This document shows positions 38,083 to 48,345 of a stretch of 64,000 nucleotides of DNA, piece by piece. Below the pieces are notes generated by a model. It was given only the letters and a program-made list of their open reading frames with translations, made no database searches and was not told the origin of the DNA. The position numbers were made by a program, and so were the translations under genes. The stretch's first letter is position 1. Each line of letters starts with the position of its first letter. Source of the stretch: Arthrobacter sp. UNC362MFTsu5.1 (GTDB lineage Bacteria > Actinomycetota > Actinomycetes > Actinomycetales > Micrococcaceae); NCBI RefSeq assembly GCF_000685965.1, contig NZ_JMLE01000007.1, positions 62,001-126,000 of the forward strand. The letters run 5' to 3'.

Positions 38083-39456
38083 TTACGTTCCGTTCGAGTC
38101 CACCTTGTCAAGGACTCCGGTCTCCGGCTCCTCGGGCACATTTCCGGGGTTCCTGGTGGCCCGCCGCAGCTGGAAGGCGGCGCCCCCGATGATGCCCACG
38201 AACAGCAGCCCGAAGCCGATGACCACCACGGCCGGCACGGCACTGTCCAGCTGGGACGGCGCCTCAGCCACCGGCACCGTGGCCACCGGCAGTGTGGGCG
38301 GCGCACTGGTGGGGCTGTCGCTGGGCTCAGCGGCGGGGGCGGTTGCGGCTGCCTCGCCCCGGCGGTGGATCCTGATCCAGTCGGCGACGGTGCCCAGCGG
38401 ATTCACCTTCGTTTCGGGCACGTCCGCCTTTAGCGCAGCTTCCGCGTTCAGCACGCCGTACCCGTAGATGGGGTCCTTCCCCGGCGCCCCGGCATCCTTG
38501 GCCGTGGTGACAATCCTGTTGATGACCTGGCTGGCCGTCATCTCCGGCCATTTGGACCGGATCAGGGCCGCCACGCCGGACACAATCGGTGTGGCGCCGG
38601 ACGTGCCGGCCCATTCCGCATAGCCGTCCCCGGGCATCCCGCCGATCAGGTTTTCGGCCGGTGCCGCCACGCCAATGCTGATGCCCTGGGAGGAGGAATC
38701 GATGCTGGCGGCACCCTCCCGGTTCAGGCCCGCCACAGTCAGGACGCCCGGGATGGTTGCCGGCGCTCCGACCTGGACGTTGCCGCCCACCCGGTTGCCC
38801 GCTGCGGCCACAATGACCACATCCTTTTGCTCGGCGTAGAGGAACGCTGCATCCCAGCTCTGCGGCCATTCGGGTGAGGTGCTGCCCAGCGAAATGTTGA
38901 TCACGCGCGCGCCGTTGTCCACGGCCCAGCGGACGGCCGCCGGAATCTGTTCCTGGTCCGTCTTCCCGCCGGGGTTCTGGGAACCAAGCCAGGTGGACAC
39001 TGACAGGATCTGCGCTTCGGGAGCCACGCCCACGATTCCGTCGGGGCCCGGGGCCGGAGTGGCGCCGGGACTCGTCGTGGACTTCGGCGGCTGGTGTCCG
39101 CGGCCGGCCAGCATCGTAGCCACCAGGGTGCCGTGCTCGGGCTTCGAGCCGATGCTTTTCTGCCCGTCCGCGCTGCCCGCCCCGGAAGCATCGCTGCCGC
39201 CGACGACGGCACCCTTGAGGTCGGGGTGCTTGGCATCCACGCCGCTGTCGATGACGGCCACTTTGACGTTGGCGCCCTTGGACACTTCCCACGCCTTGGT
39301 GATGCCGGACTCGGCCAGCCAGTACTGCTTGTCCCGCCATGAATCGGCACGGGCTTCCGGTGCAGCGACCAGCGACGTCGCCAGGCCGCCTGTGGCCAGG
39401 GCAATTGCCGTCACGGCGGAGGCCATCCGGCCCCAGCGGGTTGTTGCTCTGGTCAT
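38083..39456 (-). CDS. Secreted, membrane-anchored S8 serine protease (subtilase, mycosin-like)
   Basis: ATG 39456 gives a clean signal peptide ending A-P-E-A-R-A; a GTG at 39501 adds 15 residues. The subtilase triad is complete (numbered from the longer start): Asp85 in V-I-D-S-G-V-D, His123 in P-E-H-G-T, Ser301 in G-T-S-G-A-T-P. A Pro/Thr-rich segment and one C-terminal transmembrane helix (A-V-V-V-I-G-F-G-L-L-F-V-G-I-I-G-G) with a short cytosolic tail follow, as in mycosins. No type VII secretion genes are nearby, so a mycosin role is not supported. It lies 48 bp after ppx. Confidence 0.9.
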   Translation of the reverse strand: MTRATTRWGRMASAVTAIALATGGLATSLVAAPEARADSWRDKQYWLAESGITKAWEVSKGANVKVAVIDSGVDAKHPDLKGAVVGGSDASGAGSADGQKSIGSKPEHGTLVATMLAGRGHQPPKSTTSPGATPAPGPDGIVGVAPEAQILSVSTWLGSQNPGGKTDQEQIPAAVRWAVDNGARVINISLGSTSPEWPQSWDAAFLYAEQKDVVIVAAAGNRVGGNVQVGAPATIPGVLTVAGLNREGAASIDSSSQGISIGVAAPAENLIGGMPGDGYAEWAGTSGATPIVSGVAALIRSKWPEMTASQVINRIVTTAKDAGAPGKDPIYGYGVLNAEAALKADVPETKVNPLGTVADWIRIHRRGEAAATAPAAEPSDSPTSAPPTLPVATVPVAEAPSQLDSAVPAVVVIGFGLLFVGIIGGAAFQLRRATRNPGNVPEEPETGVLDKVDSNGT

Positions 39457-39504
39457 TCGGGTCCAATCGGCTGTACGTGCGAAGTCATGAGCTGATGCCA
39501 CGTC

Positions 39505-40452
39505 CTAGCTGATGCTCAGGGCAATTCCGTCGAGAATATCGTGTTCGCTGGCGACAGCCGAAGTGATCCTTCCCTCCGTTACCTCGGCGAGGCGTTCCAA
39601 AACACGCCGCCAGACCAGTCCGCCGGCACCGATGACGTCTACCCTGCCCGGATGCATGTAGGGAAGTCCGGCCCGTTCGGCCTTGGTCATCCCGAGCAGA
39701 TCCGTGCACGCCTCGCCAAAAGTTTCCAGCGGAAGCTCCGCGCCGTGGATCGCCGCAGGCGAGTATTCCGGCAGCCGGAGCGCGTGGGCCGTGATCGTGG
39801 TGACGGAGCCCGCCACGCCGACGACGACGGTGGTGCGGTCCAGCGGAACGGCCAGTCCCGCCTCGCTGATGGCGGCGTCGACGTCGGCCTCCGCGGCAGT
39901 AACCTGCTCCGGCGACGGCGGGTCGTTGCGGAGATGGCGTTCGGTCATCCGGACGCAGCCGACGTCAACGGACTTGGCGGCGATGACGCCGTTGGCGTCG
40001 CCGAGAACGAATTCGGTGCTTCCCCCGCCGAGATCCACCACGAGCACGGGATCGGTGCCGCGGGACGGAAGAACGCTGCTGGCACCGGCGAAGGACAGGG
40101 CGGCTTCTTCGTCGCCGGTAATCACTTCAGGTTCCACGCCGAGGATTTCGCGGATGCCGTCCACGAATACCTTCCGGTTGCTGGCGTCGCGCGTGGCCGA
40201 CGTAGCAACGAAACGGACCTTTCCAGCCCCATGCTCGCGGATCAGCGCGGCGTAGTCGGTCGTGGCGGCGAAGGTCCGGTCCAGGGCTTCCTGGGCCAGT
40301 TCTCCGGTTGCGTCCACGCCCTGGCCCAGCCGGACCACACGCATTTCGCGGACGACGTCCGTCAGCTTCGGGCTGCTCCCGTTCCCGGCCACGTCGGCGA
40401 TCAAAAGCCGGATGGAATTGGTTCCGCAGTCGATGGCGGCAACTCGGGTCAC
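39505..40452 (-). CDS. Ppx/GppA exopolyphosphatase
   Basis: The 315-residue protein has the ASKHA fold start A-I-D-C-G-T-N-S-I-R-L-L-I-A-D and the second phosphate loop V-V-D-L-G-G-G-S-T-E-F-V-L-G. It removes phosphate from inorganic polyphosphate or pppGpp; the short form lacking the C-terminal HD domain is the actinobacterial Ppx1 type. The start is an ATG overlapping the DUF501 stop by 4 bp. From memory the Rv1022-Rv1026 region has the same order (mazG, eno, ftsB-like, DUF501, ppx). Confidence 0.93.
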   Translation of the reverse strand: MTRVAAIDCGTNSIRLLIADVAGNGSSPKLTDVVREMRVVRLGQGVDATGELAQEALDRTFAATTDYAALIREHGAGKVRFVATSATRDASNRKVFVDGIREILGVEPEVITGDEEAALSFAGASSVLPSRGTDPVLVVDLGGGSTEFVLGDANGVIAAKSVDVGCVRMTERHLRNDPPSPEQVTAAEADVDAAISEAGLAVPLDRTTVVVGVAGSVTTITAHALRLPEYSPAAIHGAELPLETFGEACTDLLGMTKAERAGLPYMHPGRVDVIGAGGLVWRRVLERLAEVTEGRITSAVASEHDILDGIALSIS

Positions 40453-41198
40453 TGGGCGGCCTCCGTGGAGTCGGTTTTCTCGTCAGCGTGATTCTCTTCA
40501 GCGTGCTTCTGCGTGTTGCGCACGGGTGCCGGACGGCCCACGATCTCGGGCAGGCCCTGCGGCCCGTGCCGGCTGAGGTCCTGCGAGGGCGCTTCTCCGC
40601 CGGTGTCCCACGCACCGTCGCAGTAGCAACGGTCCGCCGTCCACCATTCACTGATGGCCTCGAGGGCTTCATCGCCCAGCGGATTGACACCGGGACCGGC
40701 AGCAAGGGAATGGCCCACCAGGACGTGAAGGCACTTGACGCGGGTGGGCATGCCGCCGGCAGAGATCCCGTCAATCTCGGGCACGGCGCCAATGCCGGAC
40801 CGCTCCCCGATCTCCGCCCGCGAAACCAGATACGCATCGTGGGCGGCGCGGTAGCTCGCTGCGAGTCCGGAGTCTTCGGCCAGGCGTTCGTTCATCCGGT
40901 TCATCAGGCCGGCGGCCTCAAGGCGCGACACGGCGGAGGTGATGACCGGGTGGGTCAAGTAGAACGTGGTGGGGAACGGGGTTCCGTTGCTGAGCCGGGG
41001 GGACGTCGCCGCCACGAGGGGGTTGCCGCAGACACAGCGGGCGGGGATTTCGACGACGTCGCGCACTGGACGCCCCAACTGGCGGCTCAGGACGTCCAGG
41101 TCGCGGGCGGAGGGGTGGCTGTACCCGGGCACGGTCGGGGCCTCGTTTTTTGCGGGGTGTCCGCCCGGGGCGTTGTCGCCTACTGCATGCTGGTCCAC
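40449..41198 (-). CDS. DUF501 protein
   Basis: About 249 residues from GTG 41198, the only reasonable in-frame start downstream of the FtsB-like stop; the frame stays open further upstream into that gene. DUF501 begins at D-L-D-V-L-S-R-Q-L-G-R-P-V-R-D-V and contains a Cys-rich site (C-V-C-G-N-P) and R-V-K-C-L-H-V-L-V-G-H-S-L-A-A-G-P-G-V-N-P-L-G-D, then C-x-C-D (Y-C-D). The cysteines and His suggest metal binding; function unknown. The terminal ~60 residues are polar. It is conserved between ftsB-like and ppx genes in actinobacteria. Confidence 0.85.
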   Translation of the reverse strand: MDQHAVGDNAPGGHPAKNEAPTVPGYSHPSARDLDVLSRQLGRPVRDVVEIPARCVCGNPLVAATSPRLSNGTPFPTTFYLTHPVITSAVSRLEAAGLMNRMNERLAEDSGLAASYRAAHDAYLVSRAEIGERSGIGAVPEIDGISAGGMPTRVKCLHVLVGHSLAAGPGVNPLGDEALEAISEWWTADRCYCDGAWDTGGEAPSQDLSRHGPQGLPEIVGRPAPVRNTQKHAEENHADEKTDSTEAAQ

Positions 41199-41262
41199 TG
41201 GCGCGGCCGCCTTCCTGCCCTTGGAGGCTGACCCGTGGGAAAGCCGGCGGAGGGCACCGCCT

Positions 41263-41994
41263 CTAGTCTGTTGCCGAGCGCCTGATGGACTCCCAAAGCG
41301 AGTCCACCCATGGCAGGTTGGCCGGGTCCTGGGCTGATCCTGTGCCGCCCTGGCCACTGGCGGTCCCGGCCGGCAGATCGCTGCCAAACACCCAGTAGCC
41401 GGTCTCTCCCGGCATAACCATGTTAATGCGGTCGCGGGCCTGCTGTTTCACGTAGTTCGGGTCCTGCCACCTGGATACCTGGAGTTTCAGCCCCTCCTGC
41501 TCCGCCTGACGTGCGGCGATATCCGCCTCCAGCGCCGCGATCTCCGCCCTTTTGTCGATGAAGATCTTGACGGTGGGGGCCAGCATGATGGTGATGGCAA
41601 TCATGACGACGGCCAGCGCCAGCATCCGGCCGGAAAAGGCCTTGGCGGGCACCGGATCCTGGTTATCCGCCCCGTGCCTGGCGTCACTCCCTGAGGATTG
41701 GCCGGGCGGCTTGTTGCCGTCCGGGCTGCCGGCAGGCCGGCGGGCCGCCTGTTTGCCGGCGGCAACCCCGGCCTTGACCGACGCCCCCAGCCGTCCGGCG
41801 GTGGTGGACTTTCCTTGCGCAGCGGGTGCCCGCCCAGCGGGTGTATCCGCGGCGGGCGTTTTCCCCTCCCCGGCCGCGGGCAGGTGCCGCGTCGCGCCGA
41901 AATCGGCGCGGATGACGTCAGCGCCGTCGTCGGCGTCCTTTGACTGACGCGCCGCGGGCGTAGCCCGGGGAACCTTGGGACGGCGGGTGGCCAT
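41263..41994 (-). CDS. FtsB/DivIC-family septum formation initiator
   Basis: The 243-residue bitopic protein has a long basic Ala/Gly/Pro-rich cytoplasmic region (1-120), one transmembrane helix (~122-142, M-L-A-L-A-V-V-M-I-A-I-T-I-M-L-A-P), then a short coiled coil (R-A-E-I-A-A-L-E-A-D-I-A-A-R-Q-A-E-Q-E) and the typical D-P-N-Y-V-K-Q-Q-A-R-D-R-I-N-M-V-M-P-G-E. It would join FtsL/FtsQ in the divisome. Located after eno, as in most actinobacteria. ATG 41994. Confidence 0.9.
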   Translation of the reverse strand: MATRRPKVPRATPAARQSKDADDGADVIRADFGATRHLPAAGEGKTPAADTPAGRAPAAQGKSTTAGRLGASVKAGVAAGKQAARRPAGSPDGNKPPGQSSGSDARHGADNQDPVPAKAFSGRMLALAVVMIAITIMLAPTVKIFIDKRAEIAALEADIAARQAEQEGLKLQVSRWQDPNYVKQQARDRINMVMPGETGYWVFGSDLPAGTASGQGGTGSAQDPANLPWVDSLWESIRRSATD

Positions 41995-42026
41995 GACACT
42001 CCTTCAAAAGCGGACCACAAACAAAA

Positions 42027-42062
42027 ACCGGTGGCCATGGTCTTTCAACCATAGCCACCGGT
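42027..42062 (-). terminator. Intrinsic terminator after eno
   Basis: ACCGGTGGCCATGGT (42027-42041) pairs with ACCATAGCCACCGGT (42048-42062), one mismatch and a 6-nt loop. On the minus strand it is followed by TTTTTGTTTG, a real U-tract terminator. Confidence 0.85.
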
Positions 42063-42080
42063 CAGCTGTTTTTTTGGATG

Positions 42081-43430
<1,350 letters not shown>

Positions 43431-43483
43431 CTAGCGTAGTCGAGAGTGTTGCAGGTTACGGAAACCTATCCAGCACCCGGACG

Positions 43484-44209
43484 TCATGATCCCGTCCGGG
43501 GCGTGGAAGGGTGAAGGGGGCGGTGGCTGTCCTGATACCGCCGGACTGCCCCGCGGAGGGCGCGTTCGGCGTCGAAACCCCTGGTCCGGGCAGCGGACAC
43601 GACGGCGAGCAGCAGCTCGCCGAGCTGCTCCTCGGAGTCCAGGTTCCTGACGAAGTCAGCTGCCGCGGTGAGAGGCGGGGCCGGCGTGACGCCCGCCCTC
43701 GCCGCCCGGTCCAGTGACTTCTGGGCCCGGGCCAGGGCCGGAAGGCCCTGCGGAATTCCCTCGAAAGGATCACCGCGTTCCGGCTTCTCGGCCCGCTTGA
43801 TGGAGTCCCACGTGCGGACAATTTCCTCCACACTGGCCGGGAAAGTGTCCTGGAGCGAGCCGTCGGGCCGGAACACGTGCGGGTTCCGGCGGATCATCTT
43901 GGCGCTGAGGCCACGGACGACGTCGTCGAAACCGAAAGTGCCGCGTTCCTCGGCAAGGCGGGCGTGGAGGACCACCTGGAGCAGGACGTCGCCCAGCTCC
44001 CCCCGGAGCTCTGCCTCGTCGGCGCCGGTTTCGATTGTTTCGGCTACTTCAAAGGCCTCCTCGAGGAGGTACTCCACCAGTGATTCGTGGGTCAGCGCCC
44101 CCATCCAGGGGCAGTGCTCCCGGAGGCCGGCGATCACGGCAACCAGGGAGGCCACCGGGCCGGAATCGTCCTTAGGCAAGATTGGCGTAGGCGTCGTTGA
44201 TGTACTCAA
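43484..44209 (-). CDS. mazG: MazG-family nucleoside triphosphate pyrophosphohydrolase
   Basis: The all-alpha NTP pyrophosphatase removes non-canonical or excess nucleotides. It has the E-x-x-E metal motifs L-L-E-E-A-F-E-V-A-E and R-G-E-L-G-D-V-L-L-Q-V, and the second helix set near F-D-A-E-R-A-L-R. The conserved start C-P-W-D-x-x-Q-T-H reads C-P-W-M-G-A-L-T-H here. The start is uncertain: TTG 44209 overlaps add by 38 bp, TTG 44179 overlaps by 8 bp, and GTG 44155 (V-A-S-L-V-A-V-I) lies 16 bp after add. It probably belongs to one transcript with add. Confidence 0.88.
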   Translation of the reverse strand: MSTSTTPTPILPKDDSGPVASLVAVIAGLREHCPWMGALTHESLVEYLLEEAFEVAETIETGADEAELRGELGDVLLQVVLHARLAEERGTFGFDDVVRGLSAKMIRRNPHVFRPDGSLQDTFPASVEEIVRTWDSIKRAEKPERGDPFEGIPQGLPALARAQKSLDRAARAGVTPAPPLTAAADFVRNLDSEEQLGELLLAVVSAARTRGFDAERALRGAVRRYQDSHRPLHPSTPRTGS

Positions 44210-45326
44210 CGAGTGCTTCCTTTTCCTCCAGCGGCAGGAAAGCGGCCTCGGCGGCGTTGAGGGTCAGCTCAAGGATGTCGTCGAGGTCGTAGTCGAACGT
44301 CTCCACCAGCAGTTCGAACTCATCGGTGAGGGTCACGCCGCTCATCAGTCGGTTGTCGGTGTTGATGGTGACGTTGAAGCCGAGCTGGTAGAGCATGTCC
44401 AGCGGGTGGCTTTCGATGCCTTCGCCGAACCCGGCGATGGCACCGGTCTGCAGGTTGGAGGACGGGCAGATTTCCAGGGCGATGCCGCGGTCGCGGATCC
44501 AGCTGGAGAGCTCGCCGAGGGTGACCATCCCGATGTTGGCGTCGGCTTCTTCGCTCTCTGCGTCAGCGTCCTCGTCGTCGAACTCAACGGTGATGTCCTC
44601 GGCGATGCGCACGCCGTGGCCGAGGCGCAGGGCGCGGCCGTCAACGAGGGCGGACTGGATGCTTTCCAGGCCTGCTGCCTCGCCGGCGTGGACCGTGGCG
44701 GGGAAATTGTGCTGGGCGAGGTATGTGAATGCATCACGGAAGCGGGACGGCAGGAACCCGTCCTCGGCGCCGGCGATGTCGAAGCCCACGGCCCCGTTGT
44801 TGCGGTGGCGGACGGCCAGTTCGGCAATTTCCTGGCCGCGGTCGGCGTGGCGCATGGCGGTGATGAGCTGGCCCACCTGGATGTCCCGGCCGGTTTCGGC
44901 GACGGCGTCCACGCCGGCGTCGAGCCCTTCCTGGATGGCCTCGACCACTTCATCCAGCGTCAGGCCCTTCTGCAGGTGCTGCTCCGGTGCCCAGCGGACT
45001 TCGCCGTACACGACGCCGTCGTCGGCAAGGTCTTCCACGAATTCCTTGGCCACCCGGAAGAGGCCCTCTTTGGTCTGCATCACGGCGATGGTGTGGTCGA
45101 AGGTTTCGAGGTAGCGGACCAGGGAGCCGGAGTCTGCGGATTCGCGGAACCACTCCCCCAGCGCCACCGGATCGGTGGAAGGCAGGGTGTGCCCCACGGC
45201 CTCCGCAAGTTCGATGATGGTGGCCGGGCGCAGGCCGCCGTCCAGGTGGTCGTGCAGGGATACCTTGGGGAGGCTCTTGAGGTCGAAGTCGATGGCAGGG
45301 GCAGCGTCAAGAATAGGCTCAGTCAC
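44172..45326 (-). CDS. add: Adenosine deaminase
   Basis: Add deaminates adenosine and deoxyadenosine to inosine. The 384-residue protein has the Zn motif H-D-H-L-D-G-G (near residue 25), the catalytic H-A-G-E-A-A-G, and the I-N-T-D-N segment. An acidic insertion (E-F-D-D-E-D-A-D-A-E-S-E-E-A-D) around residue 250 is unusual. It acts with DeoA and Cdd, encoded ~1.7 kb upstream on the same strand, in nucleoside salvage. Two DedA genes separate it from deoA. Confidence 0.95.
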   Translation of the reverse strand: MTEPILDAAPAIDFDLKSLPKVSLHDHLDGGLRPATIIELAEAVGHTLPSTDPVALGEWFRESADSGSLVRYLETFDHTIAVMQTKEGLFRVAKEFVEDLADDGVVYGEVRWAPEQHLQKGLTLDEVVEAIQEGLDAGVDAVAETGRDIQVGQLITAMRHADRGQEIAELAVRHRNNGAVGFDIAGAEDGFLPSRFRDAFTYLAQHNFPATVHAGEAAGLESIQSALVDGRALRLGHGVRIAEDITVEFDDEDADAESEEADANIGMVTLGELSSWIRDRGIALEICPSSNLQTGAIAGFGEGIESHPLDMLYQLGFNVTINTDNRLMSGVTLTDEFELLVETFDYDLDDILELTLNAAEAAFLPLEEKEALVEYINDAYANLA

Positions 45327-45395
45327 GTACCAACCTTAGGGTCGGACGGCGTCCGGCGCCACCCGGAAAGCGGCAGCTTTGGCGGCGGCGCCGGT

Positions 45396-46139
45396 TCAGC
45401 GGCGCGTTTCCACATCGACGACGGCGGGAACGGCCAACGGCGCGATCTCCACCACCGCCTCCCGCTCGGCACGCGCATCCTGTTCTGCCGCTGATTCCTT
45501 GCTGGATTCCTGGCCGGATTCCACATGATCGTGGCGGCCCAGACGCTTGTGCCACCAGCGAAGCAGGTGGTCGATGATGACGCCGAGGATGATGGCGAAC
45601 ACCACGGCAATGCCGGCCCCGAGCAGCGGGTTGTCATGCAGCAGCGGGAAGGAGCTGGCCAGCAGGCCGATCCCGATCGAGTAACCGACCCACGTGACGC
45701 AGGCAAAGGCATCGAGGACGAAGAACCTGCGGTGCGGGAACGCGGTGGTGCCGGCAACGTAGTTGACCGCCACACGGCCCCAGGGGATGTACCGGGCTGT
45801 GAAGATCAGGACGGCGCCGCGCTTCTCCAGCTCGTAGTGGGCCCAGGCAAAGACCTTTTGAACCTTGGGCTTCCGCATCCAGCGCCAGCGTTCAAGCCCG
45901 ATCTTCCGGCCGAGCATGTAGGCCATGTTGTCTCCGGCGATGGCACCCACCAGGGCGGTGGCGCCGAGGATCCAGAGGTTGGGTTCACCGCTTTGGCGTG
46001 AAAACGCCGACAGTGCCACGATGAGTGTTTCGCTGGGGACGACCATCGCAAAACCGTCCACAAAAAAGAACACCAGCAGGATGGGATAAATCCACCATTG
46101 GCCTGCGGCATGGAGCACTGCCTCATTGATAAATTCCAC
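45396..46139 (-). CDS. DedA family membrane protein (first of two)
   Basis: The 247-residue protein starts at GTG 46139 with AGGAG upstream. It has the DedA/SNARE-associated pattern: F-V-D-G-F-A-M-V-V-P-S-E-T-L-I, A-L-V-G-A-I-A-G-D-N-M-A-Y-M-L-G-R, and F-T-A-R-Y-I-P-W-G-R-V-A-V-N. DedA proteins include undecaprenyl-phosphate and phospholipid translocases. The C-terminal ~45 residues are polar and Glu-rich. It is paralogous to the gene at 46281-46913. Confidence 0.9.
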   Translation of the reverse strand: MEFINEAVLHAAGQWWIYPILLVFFFVDGFAMVVPSETLIVALSAFSRQSGEPNLWILGATALVGAIAGDNMAYMLGRKIGLERWRWMRKPKVQKVFAWAHYELEKRGAVLIFTARYIPWGRVAVNYVAGTTAFPHRRFFVLDAFACVTWVGYSIGIGLLASSFPLLHDNPLLGAGIAVVFAIILGVIIDHLLRWWHKRLGRHDHVESGQESSKESAAEQDARAEREAVVEIAPLAVPAVVDVETRR

Positions 46140-46280
46140 GCGGGGCCCTGCTCCTATAAAGTGACGGAAATCGCTATTTAGTGTCCCATGGCGGCGGCAT
46201 AATCCGCTACGCTAAAGCCGCGAAAGCTCACCCGCCGTCATGTGTCTCCCGGCGGCGCCCAGGGCGGCCCGCGCAGCGGA

Positions 46281-46913
46281 TCAGGGGCCCGCCGCTGTCC
46301 CCTCTGCGGGTTCCTCCGGCAGCCGGCCGCGGAGGCGGCTAATCAGGATGTCCACGATGATGCCGAGCAGAATCGCGCAGACGATGGCGATGGTGGCGCC
46401 CAGCAGGTGGTTGTCTTCGAACCACTGCCCGAAAAACAGCCCGATGGATACTGAATACGAGGACCACAGGGCTGCGGACAATACCGTCAGGCCCACGAAA
46501 CGCAGGTGCGCGAAATGGGTGGCACCGGCCGTCAGGTTGACGGCAACCCGTCCGATCGGAACAAAGCGGGCCACGAGCACCAGGGACGCCGGCCGTTTCC
46601 TCAGTTCATTCCCGGCCCAGTGGAAGGCGGTCTGCATTCGCGGCCCGCGCATCCACCGCCACCGGCGCGTACCCACCTTGCGGCCGATGAGGTAGGCGAT
46701 GTTGTCGCCGCCGAACGCACCCAGCGCGGCCACGAGCATCAGCAGCCACGGATTGGGGACGTCTGCGGTCGCTGCCACGGCCGCCAGGCCAACGACCACG
46801 GACTCGCTGGGGATCGGCGGGAAGAACCCGTCGATCACGCAGCAAGCCAGCACCAGGAAGAGTACCCAGGGCTGCCCCGCCGCCGCGAGAATGAAGTCGT
46901 TGATAGCCTGCAC
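46281..46913 (-). CDS. DedA family membrane protein (second of two)
   Basis: The 210-residue protein starts at GTG 46913 (AGGAAA upstream). It shares C-V-I-D-G-F-F-P-P-I-P-S-E-S-V-V, G-A-F-G-G-D-N-I-A-Y-L-I-G-R-K-V-G and V-A-R-F-V-P-I-G-R-V-A-V-N-L-T-A-G with the first copy. The copies are clearly homologous but far from identical, so the tandem pair is an old duplication. Like its partner it may flip a lipid-linked carrier. Confidence 0.9.
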   Translation of the reverse strand: MQAINDFILAAAGQPWVLFLVLACCVIDGFFPPIPSESVVVGLAAVAATADVPNPWLLMLVAALGAFGGDNIAYLIGRKVGTRRWRWMRGPRMQTAFHWAGNELRKRPASLVLVARFVPIGRVAVNLTAGATHFAHLRFVGLTVLSAALWSSYSVSIGLFFGQWFEDNHLLGATIAIVCAILLGIIVDILISRLRGRLPEEPAEGTAAGP

Positions 46914-46943
46914 AGTTTCCTAACGGCCGGGGCCGCCCGTTTT

Positions 46944-47000
46944 CTCCCCGGCCGGTCTGCGGGCGGGCCGTGGCGCTCCCGAAGGGAGCCGGCCGGGGAG
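46944..47000 (-). terminator. Nested hairpin after deoA
   Basis: A 12-bp perfect pair CTCCCCGGCCGG (46944-46955) / CCGGCCGGGGAG (46989-47000) encloses a smaller hairpin GCTCCC (46975-46980) / GGGAGC (46984-46989). It lies 10 bp past the deoA stop; no U tract. Confidence 0.5.
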
Positions 47001-47010
47001 GGTCACGGGA

Positions 47011-48345
47011 TCAGGCGATGCGGTCGATGATGAGCTTCTGCGCCGGCCGGGAGCCATCCGGCGCAACTACAACAGCCCCTTCCAGGGCCTCCTTGGCGCG
47101 GCCGAATTTCTCCGGTGTGTCGGTCAGCAGCGTCATCAGGGGTTCTCCGGCACGGACCATGGCACCGGGCTTGGCGTGCAGCCTGACGCCTGCACCGGCC
47201 TGGACCTGGTCCTCCTTGCGGGCGCGGCCTGCACCCAGCCGCCAGGCGGCAACGCCCACCGCCAGGGCATCCAGCTCCACGAGGACACCGTCGGCCGGAG
47301 CGTAGATGACCTCGGATTCCCTGGCAACGGGCAGCTTGGCGCGGGGATCCCCGCCCTGCGCTTCGATCATGCGGTTCCACACATCCATGGCCCGGCCGTC
47401 CTTGAGCGCGGCGCGTGGATCTGCATCGTGGACTCCGGCGCAGGCCAGCATTTCCTCGGCCAGCCGGACCGTCAGTTCGACGACGTCTTCCGGGCCGCCG
47501 CCGGCCAGCACCTCCACTGATTCCTCCACCTCGATGGCGTTGCCGGCGGTGAGGCCCAGTGGCGTGTTCATGTTCGTCAGCAGCGCCACCGTGTTGACGC
47601 CGGCGTCCTTGCCCAGGGCCACCATGGTCTCGGCCAGTTCCCGGGCGCGGGCCTCGTCCTTCATGAAGGCACCGCTTCCCACCTTGACGTCGAGGACCAG
47701 CGAGCCGGTGCCTTCGGCGATTTTCTTGCTCATGATGGACGACGCAATCAGCGGGATGGCTTCCACCGTTCCCGTGACGTCACGCAGGGCATAGAGCTTC
47801 TTGTCCGCGGGTGCCAGACCCGCACCGGCGGCGCAGATCACGGCTCCGACGTCCTGCAGCTGGGCCATCATTTCGTCGTTGCTCAGTGCCGCACGCCAAC
47901 CCGGGATCGATTCCAGCTTGTCCAGGGTGCCGCCCGTGTGGCCGAGTCCGCGGCCGGAGAGCTGCGGAACGGCCACGCCGAAGACGGCTACCAGCGGTGC
48001 GAGCGGGAGCGTGATCTTATCCCCCACTCCCCCGGTGGAATGCTTGTCCGACGTCGGCTTCACGCCGCCGTCGGGACGCCGCAGGGCGGAGAAGTCCATC
48101 CGTTCGCCGGAGGCGATCATCGCAGCGGTCCACCGCGAGATTTCCGCGCGGTCCATGCCGTTGAGCAGGATGGCCATGTTCAAGGCAGCCATCTGCTCGT
48201 CGGCAATGGCGCCCCGGGTGTAGGCGTCGATGGTCCAGTCGATCTGGGCCGGGCTCAGGACGCCCTTGTCCCGCTTGATGCGGATGATGTCGACGGTGTC
48301 GAACGCTTCAGTGTTGCTGTTGTTGGTCTTAGTACTCTGTGTCAC
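47011..48345 (-). CDS. deoA: Thymidine phosphorylase DeoA
   Basis: DeoA phosphorolyses thymidine/deoxyuridine to the base and 2-deoxyribose 1-phosphate. 444 residues from GTG 48345, fixed by GGAGG 8 nt upstream and the 4-bp GTGA overlap with cdd; a longer in-frame extension through cdd is rejected. The signature S-G-R-G-L-G-H-T-G-G-T-L-D-K-L-E is intact, and D-K-H-S-T-G-G-V-G-D-K marks the phosphate site. It is the last gene of the nucleoside uptake/salvage unit. Confidence 0.95.
   Translation of the reverse strand: MTQSTKTNNSNTEAFDTVDIIRIKRDKGVLSPAQIDWTIDAYTRGAIADEQMAALNMAILLNGMDRAEISRWTAAMIASGERMDFSALRRPDGGVKPTSDKHSTGGVGDKITLPLAPLVAVFGVAVPQLSGRGLGHTGGTLDKLESIPGWRAALSNDEMMAQLQDVGAVICAAGAGLAPADKKLYALRDVTGTVEAIPLIASSIMSKKIAEGTGSLVLDVKVGSGAFMKDEARARELAETMVALGKDAGVNTVALLTNMNTPLGLTAGNAIEVEESVEVLAGGGPEDVVELTVRLAEEMLACAGVHDADPRAALKDGRAMDVWNRMIEAQGGDPRAKLPVARESEVIYAPADGVLVELDALAVGVAAWRLGAGRARKEDQVQAGAGVRLHAKPGAMVRAGEPLMTLLTDTPEKFGRAKEALEGAVVVAPDGSRPAQKLIIDRIA

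Noticed and set aside
38083..39501. Type VII secretion locus
   Set aside because: Only the mycosin-like protease is present; no EccB/C/D or WXG100 genes in the window.
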